DNA of 64,000 bases from Micromonospora pattaloongensis. Its GTDB lineage: Bacteria > Actinomycetota > Actinomycetes > Mycobacteriales > Micromonosporaceae. The position numbers and the translations under genes are program-made. Below, one piece after another: positions 36,442 to 46,425 of the stretch (its first letter is position 1; the number at the start of each line of letters is the position of its first letter). The notes beneath the pieces were generated by a model. It was not told where the DNA came from and did not search any database. It worked only from the letters and a program-made list of their open reading frames with translations. Location: contig NZ_FNPH01000002.1 in assembly GCF_900107255.1 (NCBI RefSeq), forward strand, positions 496,001-560,000, in the 5' to 3' direction.

Positions 36442-37779
36442 TCACGCGCTGAAGGCCCCCGGTGCGGCGCCCCGGACGGCCGCGGCGACCGCCTCGGCCA
36501 GCGGCTCGACCTGTTCGTCGGCGAGCGGGCTCACCGTGATCCGGATGCCGGGGGCGGAGCCGAGCCGGTACAGCGCGCCGGGCGCGACCGCGTACCGGGC
36601 GTCCCGCAGGGCCGTCACGGCCTGCGTCTCGTCGCGAACCGGCACCCAGACGTTGATCCCGGTGCGGCCGTGGCTGGGCACCCCGCGCGCGGCCAGCGCC
36701 GCGCGCAGCGCGGCGCGCCGCCGGTCGTAGCTCTCCCGCGCCGCGGCCACCGCCGCGCCGGTCGCCGGGTCCCGCCAGAGCGCCAGCACGAGGCGTTGCA
36801 GCAGCGTGGAGACCCAGCCGGTGCCGACCCGCATCCGCCCGGCGACCCGCGCCACCGTGGCGTCGTCGCCGGCGAGGACTGCCAGGCGCAGGTCGGGGCC
36901 GTAGGGCTTGCTGGCCGAGCGGAGGAACGCCCAGCTGGCGGTCGCGCCGGCCAGACAGTGCAGGGGTACGGAGGACAGCTCGGCGGCGTGGTCGTCCTCG
37001 ATCAGCAGCAGCTCGGGGTGCGCGGCGAGCGCCGATCGCAGCGCGCCGGCGCGGGCGGCGGTCACGGCCGCCCCGGTCGGGTTGTGCGCCCGGCTGGTCA
37101 CCACGAGGGCGCGGGCCCCGGCCGCGAGCGCCGCGAGCAGCCCCTCGACGCGCGGGCCCTCGTCGTCGACCGGCACCGGCACCGGTTCCAGCCCGAGCGC
37201 GGCGACCAGGTCGAGCAGGTTGGCCCAGCCGGGGTCCTCGACCGCGACCTTGTCGCCGGAGCGCAGCGCGGCGGCGAGCAACCGTTCGATGCCGTCGAGC
37301 GCGCCGGCCGTGAGGGTGATCGCGTCGGCGGGCACGCCGTCGGCGGCGAGCCGCTGTCGGGCCAGCGCGGCCAGCTCGGGCAGCACGCCGTCGTGGTCGT
37401 AGCCGACCGGGGCGGCCGCACCGGCGATCGCGGCCAGGTGCGGCCCGACCGGGGGCAGCAGCCGCTCGTCGGGGCTGCCGCCGGAGAGGTCGAGACCCCC
37501 GGCGGGGGCGGCCGGGCGCAGCGCGGAGCGGAGCGCGGCGACGGGCGGGCGGTGCCGGACCCGGGTGCCGTTGCGGCCGGCGGTCTCCACCACGCCGCGC
37601 TGCCGTAGCGCCTGGTATGCCTTCGCGACGGTCGCGGGGCTGACCCCCAGCTGCTCGGCGAGCGCCCGGACGGCGGGGAGCGGGGCGCCCGCCGGGAACG
37701 CGTCCGTGCGCACCCCCGCCTCGATGCTGGCCGAAATCTCCAGCGCCGTCGTTCCGACGATCTGATAATGTGCTGCCAC
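36442..37779 (-). CDS. MocR-type regulator (GntR helix-turn-helix plus aminotransferase domain)
   Basis: The 445-residue protein joins a GntR winged helix (residues 5-75, PLPAVRALAEQLGVSPATVA) to a fold-type I aminotransferase domain. The PLP lysine is in RSASKPYGPDLRLAVLAG. Regulators of this type sense pyridoxal phosphate or an amino acid adduct. It is divergent from a flavin-domain/GNAT fusion and a LysE exporter, with only 39 bp between the two starts, so it very likely controls them. It resembles PdxR, but no pdxST genes are near. Confidence 0.88.
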   Translation of the reverse strand: MAAHYQIVGTTALEISASIEAGVRTDAFPAGAPLPAVRALAEQLGVSPATVAKAYQALRQRGVVETAGRNGTRVRHRPPVAALRSALRPAAPAGGLDLSGGSPDERLLPPVGPHLAAIAGAAAPVGYDHDGVLPELAALARQRLAADGVPADAITLTAGALDGIERLLAAALRSGDKVAVEDPGWANLLDLVAALGLEPVPVPVDDEGPRVEGLLAALAAGARALVVTSRAHNPTGAAVTAARAGALRSALAAHPELLLIEDDHAAELSSVPLHCLAGATASWAFLRSASKPYGPDLRLAVLAGDDATVARVAGRMRVGTGWVSTLLQRLVLALWRDPATGAAVAAARESYDRRRAALRAALAARGVPSHGRTGINVWVPVRDETQAVTALRDARYAVAPGALYRLGSAPGIRITVSPLADEQVEPLAEAVAAAVRGAAPGAFSA

Positions 37780-37818
37780 AGTTTAGAAATTATACTAGGA
37801 CAAAGGTCGGGTGTCGAG

Positions 37819-39057
37819 ATGTACGCGAAGACCGAGCGGACCACGGCCCTGCGCGACCGGGGGCGGATCGACTACGAGCGGGCGACCGCGCACGCGATCC
37901 TCGACGAGGCGTACCACTGCGCGTTCGGATTCACCGTCGACGGGGAGCCGCGGGTGCTGCCCACGCTGCACGTCCGGGTCGGCGAGACGCTCTACCTGCA
38001 CGGCTCCACCGGCAGCCGCCCCTTGCTCGCCGCCCGGCAGCCCCTGCCGGTCTGTGTCACCGTCACACTGCTGGACGGCCTCGTCTACGGCCGCTCGCAG
38101 TTCCACCACAGCGCCAACTACCGGTCGGTCATCGCGCACGGCACCGCCCGGCTGGTCACCGACGAGGCCGAGAAACGGGCCGCGCTCACCGCGCTGGTCG
38201 AGAAGGTGGGGCACGGCCGGGCCGCCGACAGCCGCCCGCCGACCCCGAGGGAGTACGCGCAGACCGCCGTTCTGGCGCTGCCGCTGCACGAGGTCTCGGT
38301 CAGGGCGCGCGTCGGCGGAGTGATCGACGAGCCCAGGGATTACACGCTGCCGCACTGGGCCGGGGTCGTACCGCTGCGCCTGGTGCCCGGCGTCCCCGAG
38401 CCGGACGCCGGCGTCACCGCCCCGCTCCCCGACTACCTGCGCCCCGCCCGGTCGCCGTGGCTGACCGCGGCCCCGCTCGCCGGCGAGCACGTGGTGCTGG
38501 AGCCGCTGGATATGTCACACGTCGACGGCCTGTACGCCGCGACGCGCGACCCGGAGGTCTGGCGGCACCTCACGGCTCCGCAGCCCCGCGACCGCGACGA
38601 CATGGCGGCGGTGGTGGCCGGGGCGCTGCGGGCGGCGCACCGCGACGAGCGGGTGCCGTGGGTGCAGCGGTGCGCGGCGACCGGCGAGGTGATCGGCACG
38701 ACGTCGTACTACGAGGTCAGCGAGGCGAACCGGACGGTGGCGGTCGGGCACACCTTCCTCGGCCGGCCGTGGTGGCGCACCGGGGTGAACACCGAGGCCA
38801 AGCTGCTGCTGCTCGGCCGGGCCTTCGAGCAGCTGGGGGCGGTGCGGGTGGTCTGGCACACCGACCTGCGCAACGAGCGCTCGCAGCGGGCGATCGAGCG
38901 GCTCGGCGCGTCCCGCGAGGGGGTGCTGCGGATGCACCGGCAACGGCCGGACGGGTCGTGGCGGGACACGGTGCAGTACGCCATGCTCGCCGACGAGTGG
39001 CCGACGGCACAGCTCAGACTGCGAAAAAGGCTTCACGCCGACGGCGCGGTGGCGTAA
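37819..39057 (+). CDS. fusion of a flavin-binding split-barrel (NimA/PNPOx-like) domain with a GNAT acetyltransferase
   Basis: Residues 1-200 of 412 form a pyridoxamine-oxidase-like split barrel of the NimA type (ILDEAYHCAFGFTVDGEPRV, YLHGSTGSRPLLAARQ, FHHSANYRSVIAHGTARLV). Residues about 225-400 are a GNAT domain of the RimJ/RimL type (VVLEPLDMSHVDGLYAATRD, FLGRPWWRTGVNTEAKLLLL, NERSQRAIERLGASREGVLR). Either half alone is common; the joined protein suggests linked binding and acetylation of one ligand. The ATG at 37819 follows GTCGAG weakly. Two bases separate it from the LysE gene. Confidence 0.85.
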   Translation: MYAKTERTTALRDRGRIDYERATAHAILDEAYHCAFGFTVDGEPRVLPTLHVRVGETLYLHGSTGSRPLLAARQPLPVCVTVTLLDGLVYGRSQFHHSANYRSVIAHGTARLVTDEAEKRAALTALVEKVGHGRAADSRPPTPREYAQTAVLALPLHEVSVRARVGGVIDEPRDYTLPHWAGVVPLRLVPGVPEPDAGVTAPLPDYLRPARSPWLTAAPLAGEHVVLEPLDMSHVDGLYAATRDPEVWRHLTAPQPRDRDDMAAVVAGALRAAHRDERVPWVQRCAATGEVIGTTSYYEVSEANRTVAVGHTFLGRPWWRTGVNTEAKLLLLGRAFEQLGAVRVVWHTDLRNERSQRAIERLGASREGVLRMHRQRPDGSWRDTVQYAMLADEWPTAQLRLRKRLHADGAVA

Positions 39058-39059
39058 CG

Positions 39060-39728
39060 ATGTCTCCTGTGCTGGGGATCACCGACTTCTGGACCTACGT
39101 GGTGGGCACCGCCGCGATCATTCTGCTGCCCGGGCCGAACTCGCTGCTCGTGCTCTCGACCGCCGCGCGCCGCGGCGTGCGGGCCGGCTACCAGGCGGCC
39201 GCCGGGGTGTTCGTCGGCGACGCCGTGCTGATGGTGTTCTCCGCGGCCGGAGTGGCGTCGCTACTCAAGGCGTACCCGCCGCTCTTCATGGTGATCAAGT
39301 ACGCGGGCGCGGCGTACCTGGGCTATGTGGGGTTCGGCATGCTGCGGGGCGCCTGGCGGCGCTGGCGCGACCGCAACGACCCCGCCAGCCCGCGCCTGAT
39401 CGACGCCGCGGAGCCGGCGGCGCTGCGCAACCCGTTCCGGCGCGCCGCCGTGATCAGCCTGCTCAACCCGAAGGCGATTCTCTTCTTCATCTCCTTCTTC
39501 ATCCAGTTCGTCGACCCGGACTACGCGTATCCCGCGCTGTCGTTCCTGGTGCTCGGCGCGGTCGTGCAGCTGTTCAGCGCGATCTACCTGTCGGTGCTGA
39601 TCTTCTCCGGCACCTACCTGGCGATGCAGTTCCGCCGACGCCGGCGGCTGGCCGCCGCCGCCACGACCGGGATCGGCGCCCTCTTCCTCGGCTTCAGCCT
39701 CAAGCTCGCCACCGCCAGCATCAGTTGA
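39060..39728 (+). CDS. LysE/LeuE-family amino acid exporter
   Basis: The 222-residue protein has six helices and the family N-terminus (FWTYVVGTAAIILLPGPNSLLV), with the GPN motif, and the middle NPKAILFFISFFIQFVD. It exports amino acids or derivatives; leucine-type substrates are typical of the closest relatives (LeuE). It starts two bases after the fusion gene stop, so the operon is fusion enzyme then exporter, under the divergent MocR regulator. Confidence 0.88.
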   Translation: MSPVLGITDFWTYVVGTAAIILLPGPNSLLVLSTAARRGVRAGYQAAAGVFVGDAVLMVFSAAGVASLLKAYPPLFMVIKYAGAAYLGYVGFGMLRGAWRRWRDRNDPASPRLIDAAEPAALRNPFRRAAVISLLNPKAILFFISFFIQFVDPDYAYPALSFLVLGAVVQLFSAIYLSVLIFSGTYLAMQFRRRRRLAAAATTGIGALFLGFSLKLATASIS

Positions 39729-39732
39729 AAGG

Positions 39733-39775
39733 CAGGGGCCCCTCGTCATCGCTCTTCGCGTGACGAGGGGCCCTG
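39733..39775. terminator. hairpin between exporter and Spo0M genes
   Basis: CAGGGGCCCCTCGTCA (39733-39748) pairs with TGACGAGGGGCCCTG (39761-39775), with a one-base bulge and a 12-base loop. It lies between convergent genes. Confidence 0.8.
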
Positions 39776-39791
39776 TCCAACGCCGTATGCG

Positions 39792-40775
39792 TTACTCGCC
39801 GAAGTCGCCGAAGTCCCCACCGTCGCCACCGTCGAACATGTCGTCCATCGCGGCGCCGAGCATCATGCCGCCGAGCAGACCGCCGGCCGCGCCGGCCACC
39901 ACCCCGCCGGCGCCCATGCCCCGGCCACGGTGCATGCCCGGGTGCACACCCGGCATGCCGGGGCCGTACCCGTGGCTGGTCCGGAAGCTGGCGTAGCGGT
40001 CGCTGGCCTGGCGCACCCAGCCGTCCACCACGGCGGTCCAGTCGGTGGAGTCCACGGACGCGTGGTCGACCCGGAACCGGCCGTAGCTGTCCTGGCCCGG
40101 CACGAAGAACCCACCGCGCTTGTCGAACTCCAGGATCACGTCGACGCCGTGCGGGTCGGTCACGAAGGTCACCTCGACCTCGTTGATCCCGTTGGCGTAC
40201 TGCGGCGCCGGCCAGAACTCGATCTCCTGGTAGAACGGCAACGTCTGGTGTACGCCGTGGATCCGGCCGCGCTCCAGGTCGGCGTTCTTGAACCGGAAGC
40301 CGAGCCGGTTGAAGGCGTCGAGGATGCGCTCCTGGGCCGGCAGCGGGTGCACGGCGATCGGGTCAAGGTCACCCTTGTCGACCGCCTTCGCCACCGCGAG
40401 CTCGGTACGCAGCCCCATGGTCATGCCGTGCAGCCGCTGGCCGTAGACGTCGGTGATCGGCGTCTCCCACGGGATCGGGAAGCTGAACGGGATCTGCCGC
40501 CGCTCCCCCGCCGCGAGCGCGAACGAGCCGGCCACCGGCACCCGGTGGAACTCGACCGTGCTGTTGTACTCGCTGTCGCCGCTCTCCGTCTCGACCCGGG
40601 TGACCAGGCCGAGCGCGACGTGCTCGATGACCACGTCGTGGTCGCCGCCGACGATGTTCACCTGGCCGTCGAGCGCCAGCCCGGGCCGGGTGTTGGGGTT
40701 GGTCAGGACGGTGTCGACGGACGGCCCGCCCACGCCGAACGCCCGCATCATCTTCTTGAACACCACGCTGGTCAT
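39792..40775 (-). CDS. Spo0M-like sporulation-control (arrestin-fold) protein
   Basis: The 327-residue protein matches the SpoOM family: VFKKMMRAFGVGGPSVDTVL start, GLALDGQVNIVGGDHDVVIEH strands and FSFPIPWETPITDVYGQ, a beta-sandwich resembling arrestins. The C-terminal 70 residues are a Gly/Met-rich low-complexity segment ending in Asp/Gly repeats, longer than the core family. In Bacillus Spo0M affects sporulation and cell shape; the role in actinobacteria is unclear. Confidence 0.86.
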   Translation of the reverse strand: MTSVVFKKMMRAFGVGGPSVDTVLTNPNTRPGLALDGQVNIVGGDHDVVIEHVALGLVTRVETESGDSEYNSTVEFHRVPVAGSFALAAGERRQIPFSFPIPWETPITDVYGQRLHGMTMGLRTELAVAKAVDKGDLDPIAVHPLPAQERILDAFNRLGFRFKNADLERGRIHGVHQTLPFYQEIEFWPAPQYANGINEVEVTFVTDPHGVDVILEFDKRGGFFVPGQDSYGRFRVDHASVDSTDWTAVVDGWVRQASDRYASFRTSHGYGPGMPGVHPGMHRGRGMGAGGVVAGAAGGLLGGMMLGAAMDDMFDGGDGGDFGDFGE

Positions 40776-40815
40776 CCTCCTGTCGTCTGGTGGTCGCTCT
40801 GCCGATGGTGATCGG

Positions 40816-41880
40816 TCACCGCAACCGCCGACCGCGCGGAACGGGGTCGGTCTCGTCGTCGAACTCGCCGATGACCTCTTCGAGCAGGTCCTCGAGCGCC
40901 ACGAAGCCCACGGGCCGGCCGACGCCGGCGCCGTTGGACACCAGGGCGAGCTGGGCCCGGTCGGCCCGCATCGCGGCGACGCCCTCGGTCACCGTCGCGG
41001 TCACCGGGATCGTGAACGCCCCGCTCATCAACTCGCCGGCCGTCAGCGGACGGCCCAGCGTCGCGGCCCGCACCGCCTCCCGCACGTGCACCACGCCGAC
41101 CAGCGTGCCGGCGTCGTCGACGACGCCGAGCCGGGAACGCCCGCTGTCGCGCGACAGCGCCTCGATCCGCCCCGCGCCGTCGGTCGTCCGGACCGAGACC
41201 AGCCGGTCGATCGGCTCCATGATGTCGCCAACCGTGGTGCGCTGCAGCTGCAGCATGCTGGCCAGCATCTCGTGCTGGTCGGCGGGGAGCAGACCGTGCT
41301 CGTGCGACGCCTCCAGCAGCATCCGCAGCTCCTCGGGGCCGTGCACCTGTGCCAGTTGCTCCTGCGGCTGCACCTTGAACAGCCGCAGGGTGGCGTTGGC
41401 CAGGGCGTTGAGCGCGAAGAGCATGGGTCGCGCCACCCGGGCGAAGGCTCGGAACGGCAGGGCGAGCAGCAGCGCGGAGCGCTCGGGGTCGGTGATCGCC
41501 CACGACTTCGGGGCCATCTCCCCGACCACCAGGTGCAGGAAGACCACCACGACCAGCGCGAACACGAACGCGATCACGTGGCTGGCGGCGCTGGGCAGGC
41601 CCACCCCGGTCAACAGCGGGCCGAGCAGGTGCTCGATCGCCGGCTCGGCGAGCGCGCCGAGCCCCAGGGTGCAGACCGTGATGCCGAGCTGTGCGCCGGC
41701 GAGCATGAGCGACAGCTCACGGGAGCCCTCGAGCGCGGCGCGCGCGGCACGGCTGCCCGAGGTTGCCGCCTGTTCCAGCCGGTAGCGCTTGCTCGCCACC
41801 AGCGCGAACTCCGCCGCCACGAAGAAGCCGTTGAGCGCGAGGAGCACGACGGAGACCAGCAGTGCGGTGCCGCTGCTCAC
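40816..41880 (-). CDS. CNNM/CorC-type membrane protein with CBS domains
   Basis: The 354-residue protein has a DUF21/CNNM membrane domain of about four helices (GTALLVSVVLLALNGFFVAAE, LAGAQLGITVCTLGLGALAE, VVGEMAPKSWAI) and a CBS pair (LGVVDDAGTLVGVVHVREAV and FVALEDLLEEVIGEFDDE). Such proteins are tied to Mg2+/Co2+ efflux. It lacks the C-terminal CorC_HlyC domain present in its neighbour. The GTG at 41880 overlaps the upstream stop as GTGA, so translation is coupled. Confidence 0.88.
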   Translation of the reverse strand: MSSGTALLVSVVLLALNGFFVAAEFALVASKRYRLEQAATSGSRAARAALEGSRELSLMLAGAQLGITVCTLGLGALAEPAIEHLLGPLLTGVGLPSAASHVIAFVFALVVVVFLHLVVGEMAPKSWAITDPERSALLLALPFRAFARVARPMLFALNALANATLRLFKVQPQEQLAQVHGPEELRMLLEASHEHGLLPADQHEMLASMLQLQRTTVGDIMEPIDRLVSVRTTDGAGRIEALSRDSGRSRLGVVDDAGTLVGVVHVREAVRAATLGRPLTAGELMSGAFTIPVTATVTEGVAAMRADRAQLALVSNGAGVGRPVGFVALEDLLEEVIGEFDDETDPVPRGRRLR

Positions 41881-43208
41881 GCGACCACCTCCACCCGGAC
41901 CGAGCCGGCGACGTGCCGGTCGACCGAGAGCACCTGGATCAGCGCGCGCGGCACGGCGTCCCCGTCGAGCTGGCCGTCGCCGATCTCCACCGAGATCCGG
42001 TCGCCGACCTGCGGCACCCGGCCGAGCTCGCGCATGACCAACCCGGAGAGCGTGTCGTACTCGGGCGCCTCGGGCAGCGCGATGCCGGTCGTGTCGGCCA
42101 CCTCGTCGATGCGCCAGCGCGCCGGGACCAGCCACGACCCGTCCTCCTGACGGGCCGGCGCCGGCTCCGGCGGGTCGTCCTCGTCGCGGATCGGGCCGAC
42201 CAGCTCCTCGGCGATGTCCTCCAGCGTGATCACGCCGGCGAACCCGCCGTACTCGTCGACCACGCAGGCGAGCTGGCGGTGGCCCTTGCGCAGCCGGTCG
42301 AGGACCGCCGGCAGCGCCAGGGTGGTGGGCACCAGCAACGGCGTCGTCATCACCGAGCCCACCAGGGTGGTGCCGCGCTCGGCCGGGGGTACGCCGAGCA
42401 CGTCGGCGATGCCGGCCACGCCGACCACGTCGTCCACGCCGTCGGTGCCGATCACGGGGAAGCGGGAGTGCCCGGTGTCGAGCAGCTCGACCAGCCGGGT
42501 CAGCGGCTCGTCGGCGCGCACGGTGTGCACGTCGACCCGCGGCACCATCACCTCGTCGGCGCTGAGCTCGCGGAAGTCCAGGCCCCGGTCGAGCAGGTCG
42601 GACATCTCGGTGTCGAGATGCCCCTCCTCGCGCGACTCGGCGATGATCTGCCCCAGGTCCTCGGCGGTGGCGCCGCTCGGCAGCTCCTCGATCGGCTCGA
42701 TGCCGACGCGGCGCAGCAGCCGGGTGGCGGCCCGGTCGAACATCCGGATCACCGGGCCGGCGACCGTCAGGTAGATGAGGGTGGTGCGGCTCAGCGCCCG
42801 GGCCAGCGGCTCGGGCCGGGCGATGGCGAGGTTCTTCGGCGCGAGCTCGCCGAGCACCATCTGCACGACCGTCGAGATCACCAGCGCGAGCACGACCGAC
42901 AGCGGCAGGCTCACCGCGTCGGAGACCCCGGCCAGGCCGAACAGGTCGGCGAGGCCGGCGCCGAGGAACGGCTCCGCCACGTAGCCGACGAGCAGGGCGG
43001 TGACGGTGATGCCGAGCTGCGCGCCGGAGAGCATGAACGACAGCCGGCCGGTGACGGCGAGCGCGCGTTCCGCGGCGACGTCCCCCTCGTCGGCGAGCTT
43101 GCGCAGCTTGCCGCGGTCGACCGCGACGTAGCCGAACTCCTGAGCGACGAAGTAGCCGGTCGCCACCGTGAGCAGGATGATCATGGAGAGACCGAACAGG
43201 ATCAACAC
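41877..43208 (-). CDS. CNNM/CorC-type membrane protein with CBS and CorC_HlyC domains
   Basis: The 443-residue protein has a DUF21 domain (ATGYFVAQEFGYVAVDRGKL, LSGAQLGITVTALLVGYVAE, LGELAPKNLAI), two CBS motifs (VMVPRVDVHTV, then CVVDEYGGFAGVITLEDIAE) and the C-terminal CorC_HlyC domain (WRIDEVADTTGIALPEAPEY). It is first of a two-gene operon with a similar, shorter paralogue, and probably works with it in divalent-cation export. A leader with two hairpins precedes it. Confidence 0.9.
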   Translation of the reverse strand: MLILFGLSMIILLTVATGYFVAQEFGYVAVDRGKLRKLADEGDVAAERALAVTGRLSFMLSGAQLGITVTALLVGYVAEPFLGAGLADLFGLAGVSDAVSLPLSVVLALVISTVVQMVLGELAPKNLAIARPEPLARALSRTTLIYLTVAGPVIRMFDRAATRLLRRVGIEPIEELPSGATAEDLGQIIAESREEGHLDTEMSDLLDRGLDFRELSADEVMVPRVDVHTVRADEPLTRLVELLDTGHSRFPVIGTDGVDDVVGVAGIADVLGVPPAERGTTLVGSVMTTPLLVPTTLALPAVLDRLRKGHRQLACVVDEYGGFAGVITLEDIAEELVGPIRDEDDPPEPAPARQEDGSWLVPARWRIDEVADTTGIALPEAPEYDTLSGLVMRELGRVPQVGDRISVEIGDGQLDGDAVPRALIQVLSVDRHVAGSVRVEVVA

Positions 43209-43318
43209 GGGCGATTCAGCGCTCCGCGGATCGGGGCTCGGTGCGGACGGGGCCGGGTCTTACCCGGCCGACTACTGCTGCCCTCCCGGGCAGGAGTGGA
43301 AATCATGGCGGGATTCTA
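43209..43318 (-). promoter_or_regulatory. structured 5' leader of the CNNM operon
   Basis: On the minus strand TAGAAT (43318-43313) is a likely -10, which puts the transcript start near 43306 and gives a leader of about 98 nt. It holds two tandem hairpins: CTGCCC-GGGA-GGGCAG (43293-43278) and GGCCGGGT-AAG-ACCCGGCC (43269-43251). It might be a metal-responsive element, but it fits no class I know well enough to name. Confidence 0.4.
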
Positions 43319-43448
43319 TCCGCCGACGCTGTAAAATTCCTGAAAGACGGTACGACAGCATCGCGCCGCGTCCATGTGGGCGGCCCGGCGACCGATCCGG
43401 CCCGCGCGGCTGCGCCGGGATGCGGAGCGGACCGGTCCACCGTACACC

Positions 43449-45173
<1,725 letters not shown>

Positions 45174-45197
45174 TCATGGCGAATTTGCGGGCCGCGG

Positions 45198-45563
45198 TCA
45201 CCCGAGCCGCGCCGCCGGGTCGCGTCCCCCGTCGGCCGCTTCCGCCGCCTCGTCCAGCAGCAGCAGATCCCGGCGGACCAGCTCCGAGCGGTACGCCGCC
45301 CGGCCGACCATGTGGGCGGCCACCGGCGCGGTGGCGAGCTGGAACACGGCGATCAGCAGCAGCGTGGTGATGTCGGCGCCGGTGCGCAGCCGGAAGCCGA
45401 TCCCGGCGAGGATCAGCAGCAGGCCCAGCACCTGGGGCTTGGTCGCCGCGTGCATCCGGGAGAGCACATCGGGGAAGCGCACCAGTCCGATCGCGGCGAT
45501 CAGGCTCAGCAGCGCCCCGGTGATCAGGCAGACCGCCGAGAGGACGTCGGCGACCCCGGTCAC
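45198..45563 (-). CDS. mnhG: Na+/H+ antiporter subunit G
   Basis: MnhG is a small subunit of the Mrp-type Na+/H+ antiporter in the cytoplasmic membrane. The 121-residue protein has three helices, with the family pattern GLVRFPDVLSRMHAATKPQVLG between the first and second (key residues R-P-D and H-A). The C-terminus is a charged tail. It overlaps mnhF by four bases and is the last gene of the operon. Confidence 0.92.
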   Translation of the reverse strand: MTGVADVLSAVCLITGALLSLIAAIGLVRFPDVLSRMHAATKPQVLGLLLILAGIGFRLRTGADITTLLLIAVFQLATAPVAAHMVGRAAYRSELVRRDLLLLDEAAEAADGGRDPAARLG

Positions 45564-45871
45564 GGCCGCTCCCCCACCGTCTCGCGGCCTCCCCGCGCGT
45601 CGGTGTCCGGCCCGTCCGGCGGGCGTACGGCGAAGCGGACCACGCTCACCGAGCCGACGAAGCCGAGGATGGCGAGCACCACCAGGATCGGCAGCGTGGT
45701 GGCGTGCCGATTGAGCGCCGCCTCGGCGCCGAGCGCGGCCACGATCACCGCGAGCAGGACATCGGTGGCGACCACCCGGTCCAGCAGGGACGGTCCGCGC
45801 ACGATGCGGACCAGGGTGAGCAGCGCGGCGGCCAGCAGCAGCGCGGCGACGGTCACGACGACGACGGTCAT
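45560..45871 (-). CDS. mnhF: Na+/H+ antiporter subunit F
   Basis: The 103-residue membrane subunit has three helices and the MnhF segment RIVRGPSLLDRVVATDVLLA. It belongs to the same Mrp complex. Both ends overlap neighbouring genes by four bases, so subunits are made in linked amounts. The last 25 residues are polar. Confidence 0.92.
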   Translation of the reverse strand: MTVVVVTVAALLLAAALLTLVRIVRGPSLLDRVVATDVLLAVIVAALGAEAALNRHATTLPILVVLAILGFVGSVSVVRFAVRPPDGPDTDARGGRETVGERP

Positions 45872-46425
45872 CGGGCGACTCCTCGATCGGTGGACGCGGC
45901 CTGCACCAGCCGCACTTCCTCGGCGGATCCCGTGGCGCGCACGATTCGCGCCTCCAGGGCCAGCACCTGCGCCCTGGCCCGTTCGACGTCCGCCCGGGCG
46001 CGCACGTCGAGCACGTGCACGTAGAGGGTGCCGGCCTCCCGGTCGACCTCGACGATCAGACTGCCCGGGACGAGCGACAACGCCTCCGCGGTCAGCGTGA
46101 GGTTGAGATCGGTGGGCACCCGGAGCGGCACCGCGATCACCGCGCTGCGCGGCTCACGCCCGAAACGCAGCGCCGACCACGCCACCTGCGCGCTGGCCGA
46201 GACCAGGTCCACCACGAACCGCGCCGCGAAGCGCAGCAGCGGCAGTGGGCGGAGCCGGCCCGAGAACGCCACCGCCGGCAGCGGGAAGACGACGAGGACG
46301 AGCGCCGCCACGGCGAGCCCGCCGAGCACGTTGCCGACGGTGAACTCACCGAACAGCAGGTTCCAGATCAGCACCAGCCAGACGACGGCCCCCAGTTGCC
46401 CACGCCACGGCGCACGGCTGCTCAT
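45868..46425 (-). CDS. mnhE: Na+/H+ antiporter subunit E
   Basis: The 185-residue subunit has two N-terminal helices (VVWLVLIWNLLFGEFTVGN, VAALVLVVFPL) and the MnhE cytoplasmic domain with ALSLVPGSLIVEVDREAGTL. A C-terminal helix rich in Arg/Ala follows. It starts with ATG at 46425 inside the mnhD stop (ATGA). Confidence 0.92.
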   Translation of the reverse strand: MSSRAPWRGQLGAVVWLVLIWNLLFGEFTVGNVLGGLAVAALVLVVFPLPAVAFSGRLRPLPLLRFAARFVVDLVSASAQVAWSALRFGREPRSAVIAVPLRVPTDLNLTLTAEALSLVPGSLIVEVDREAGTLYVHVLDVRARADVERARAQVLALEARIVRATGSAEEVRLVQAASTDRGVAR

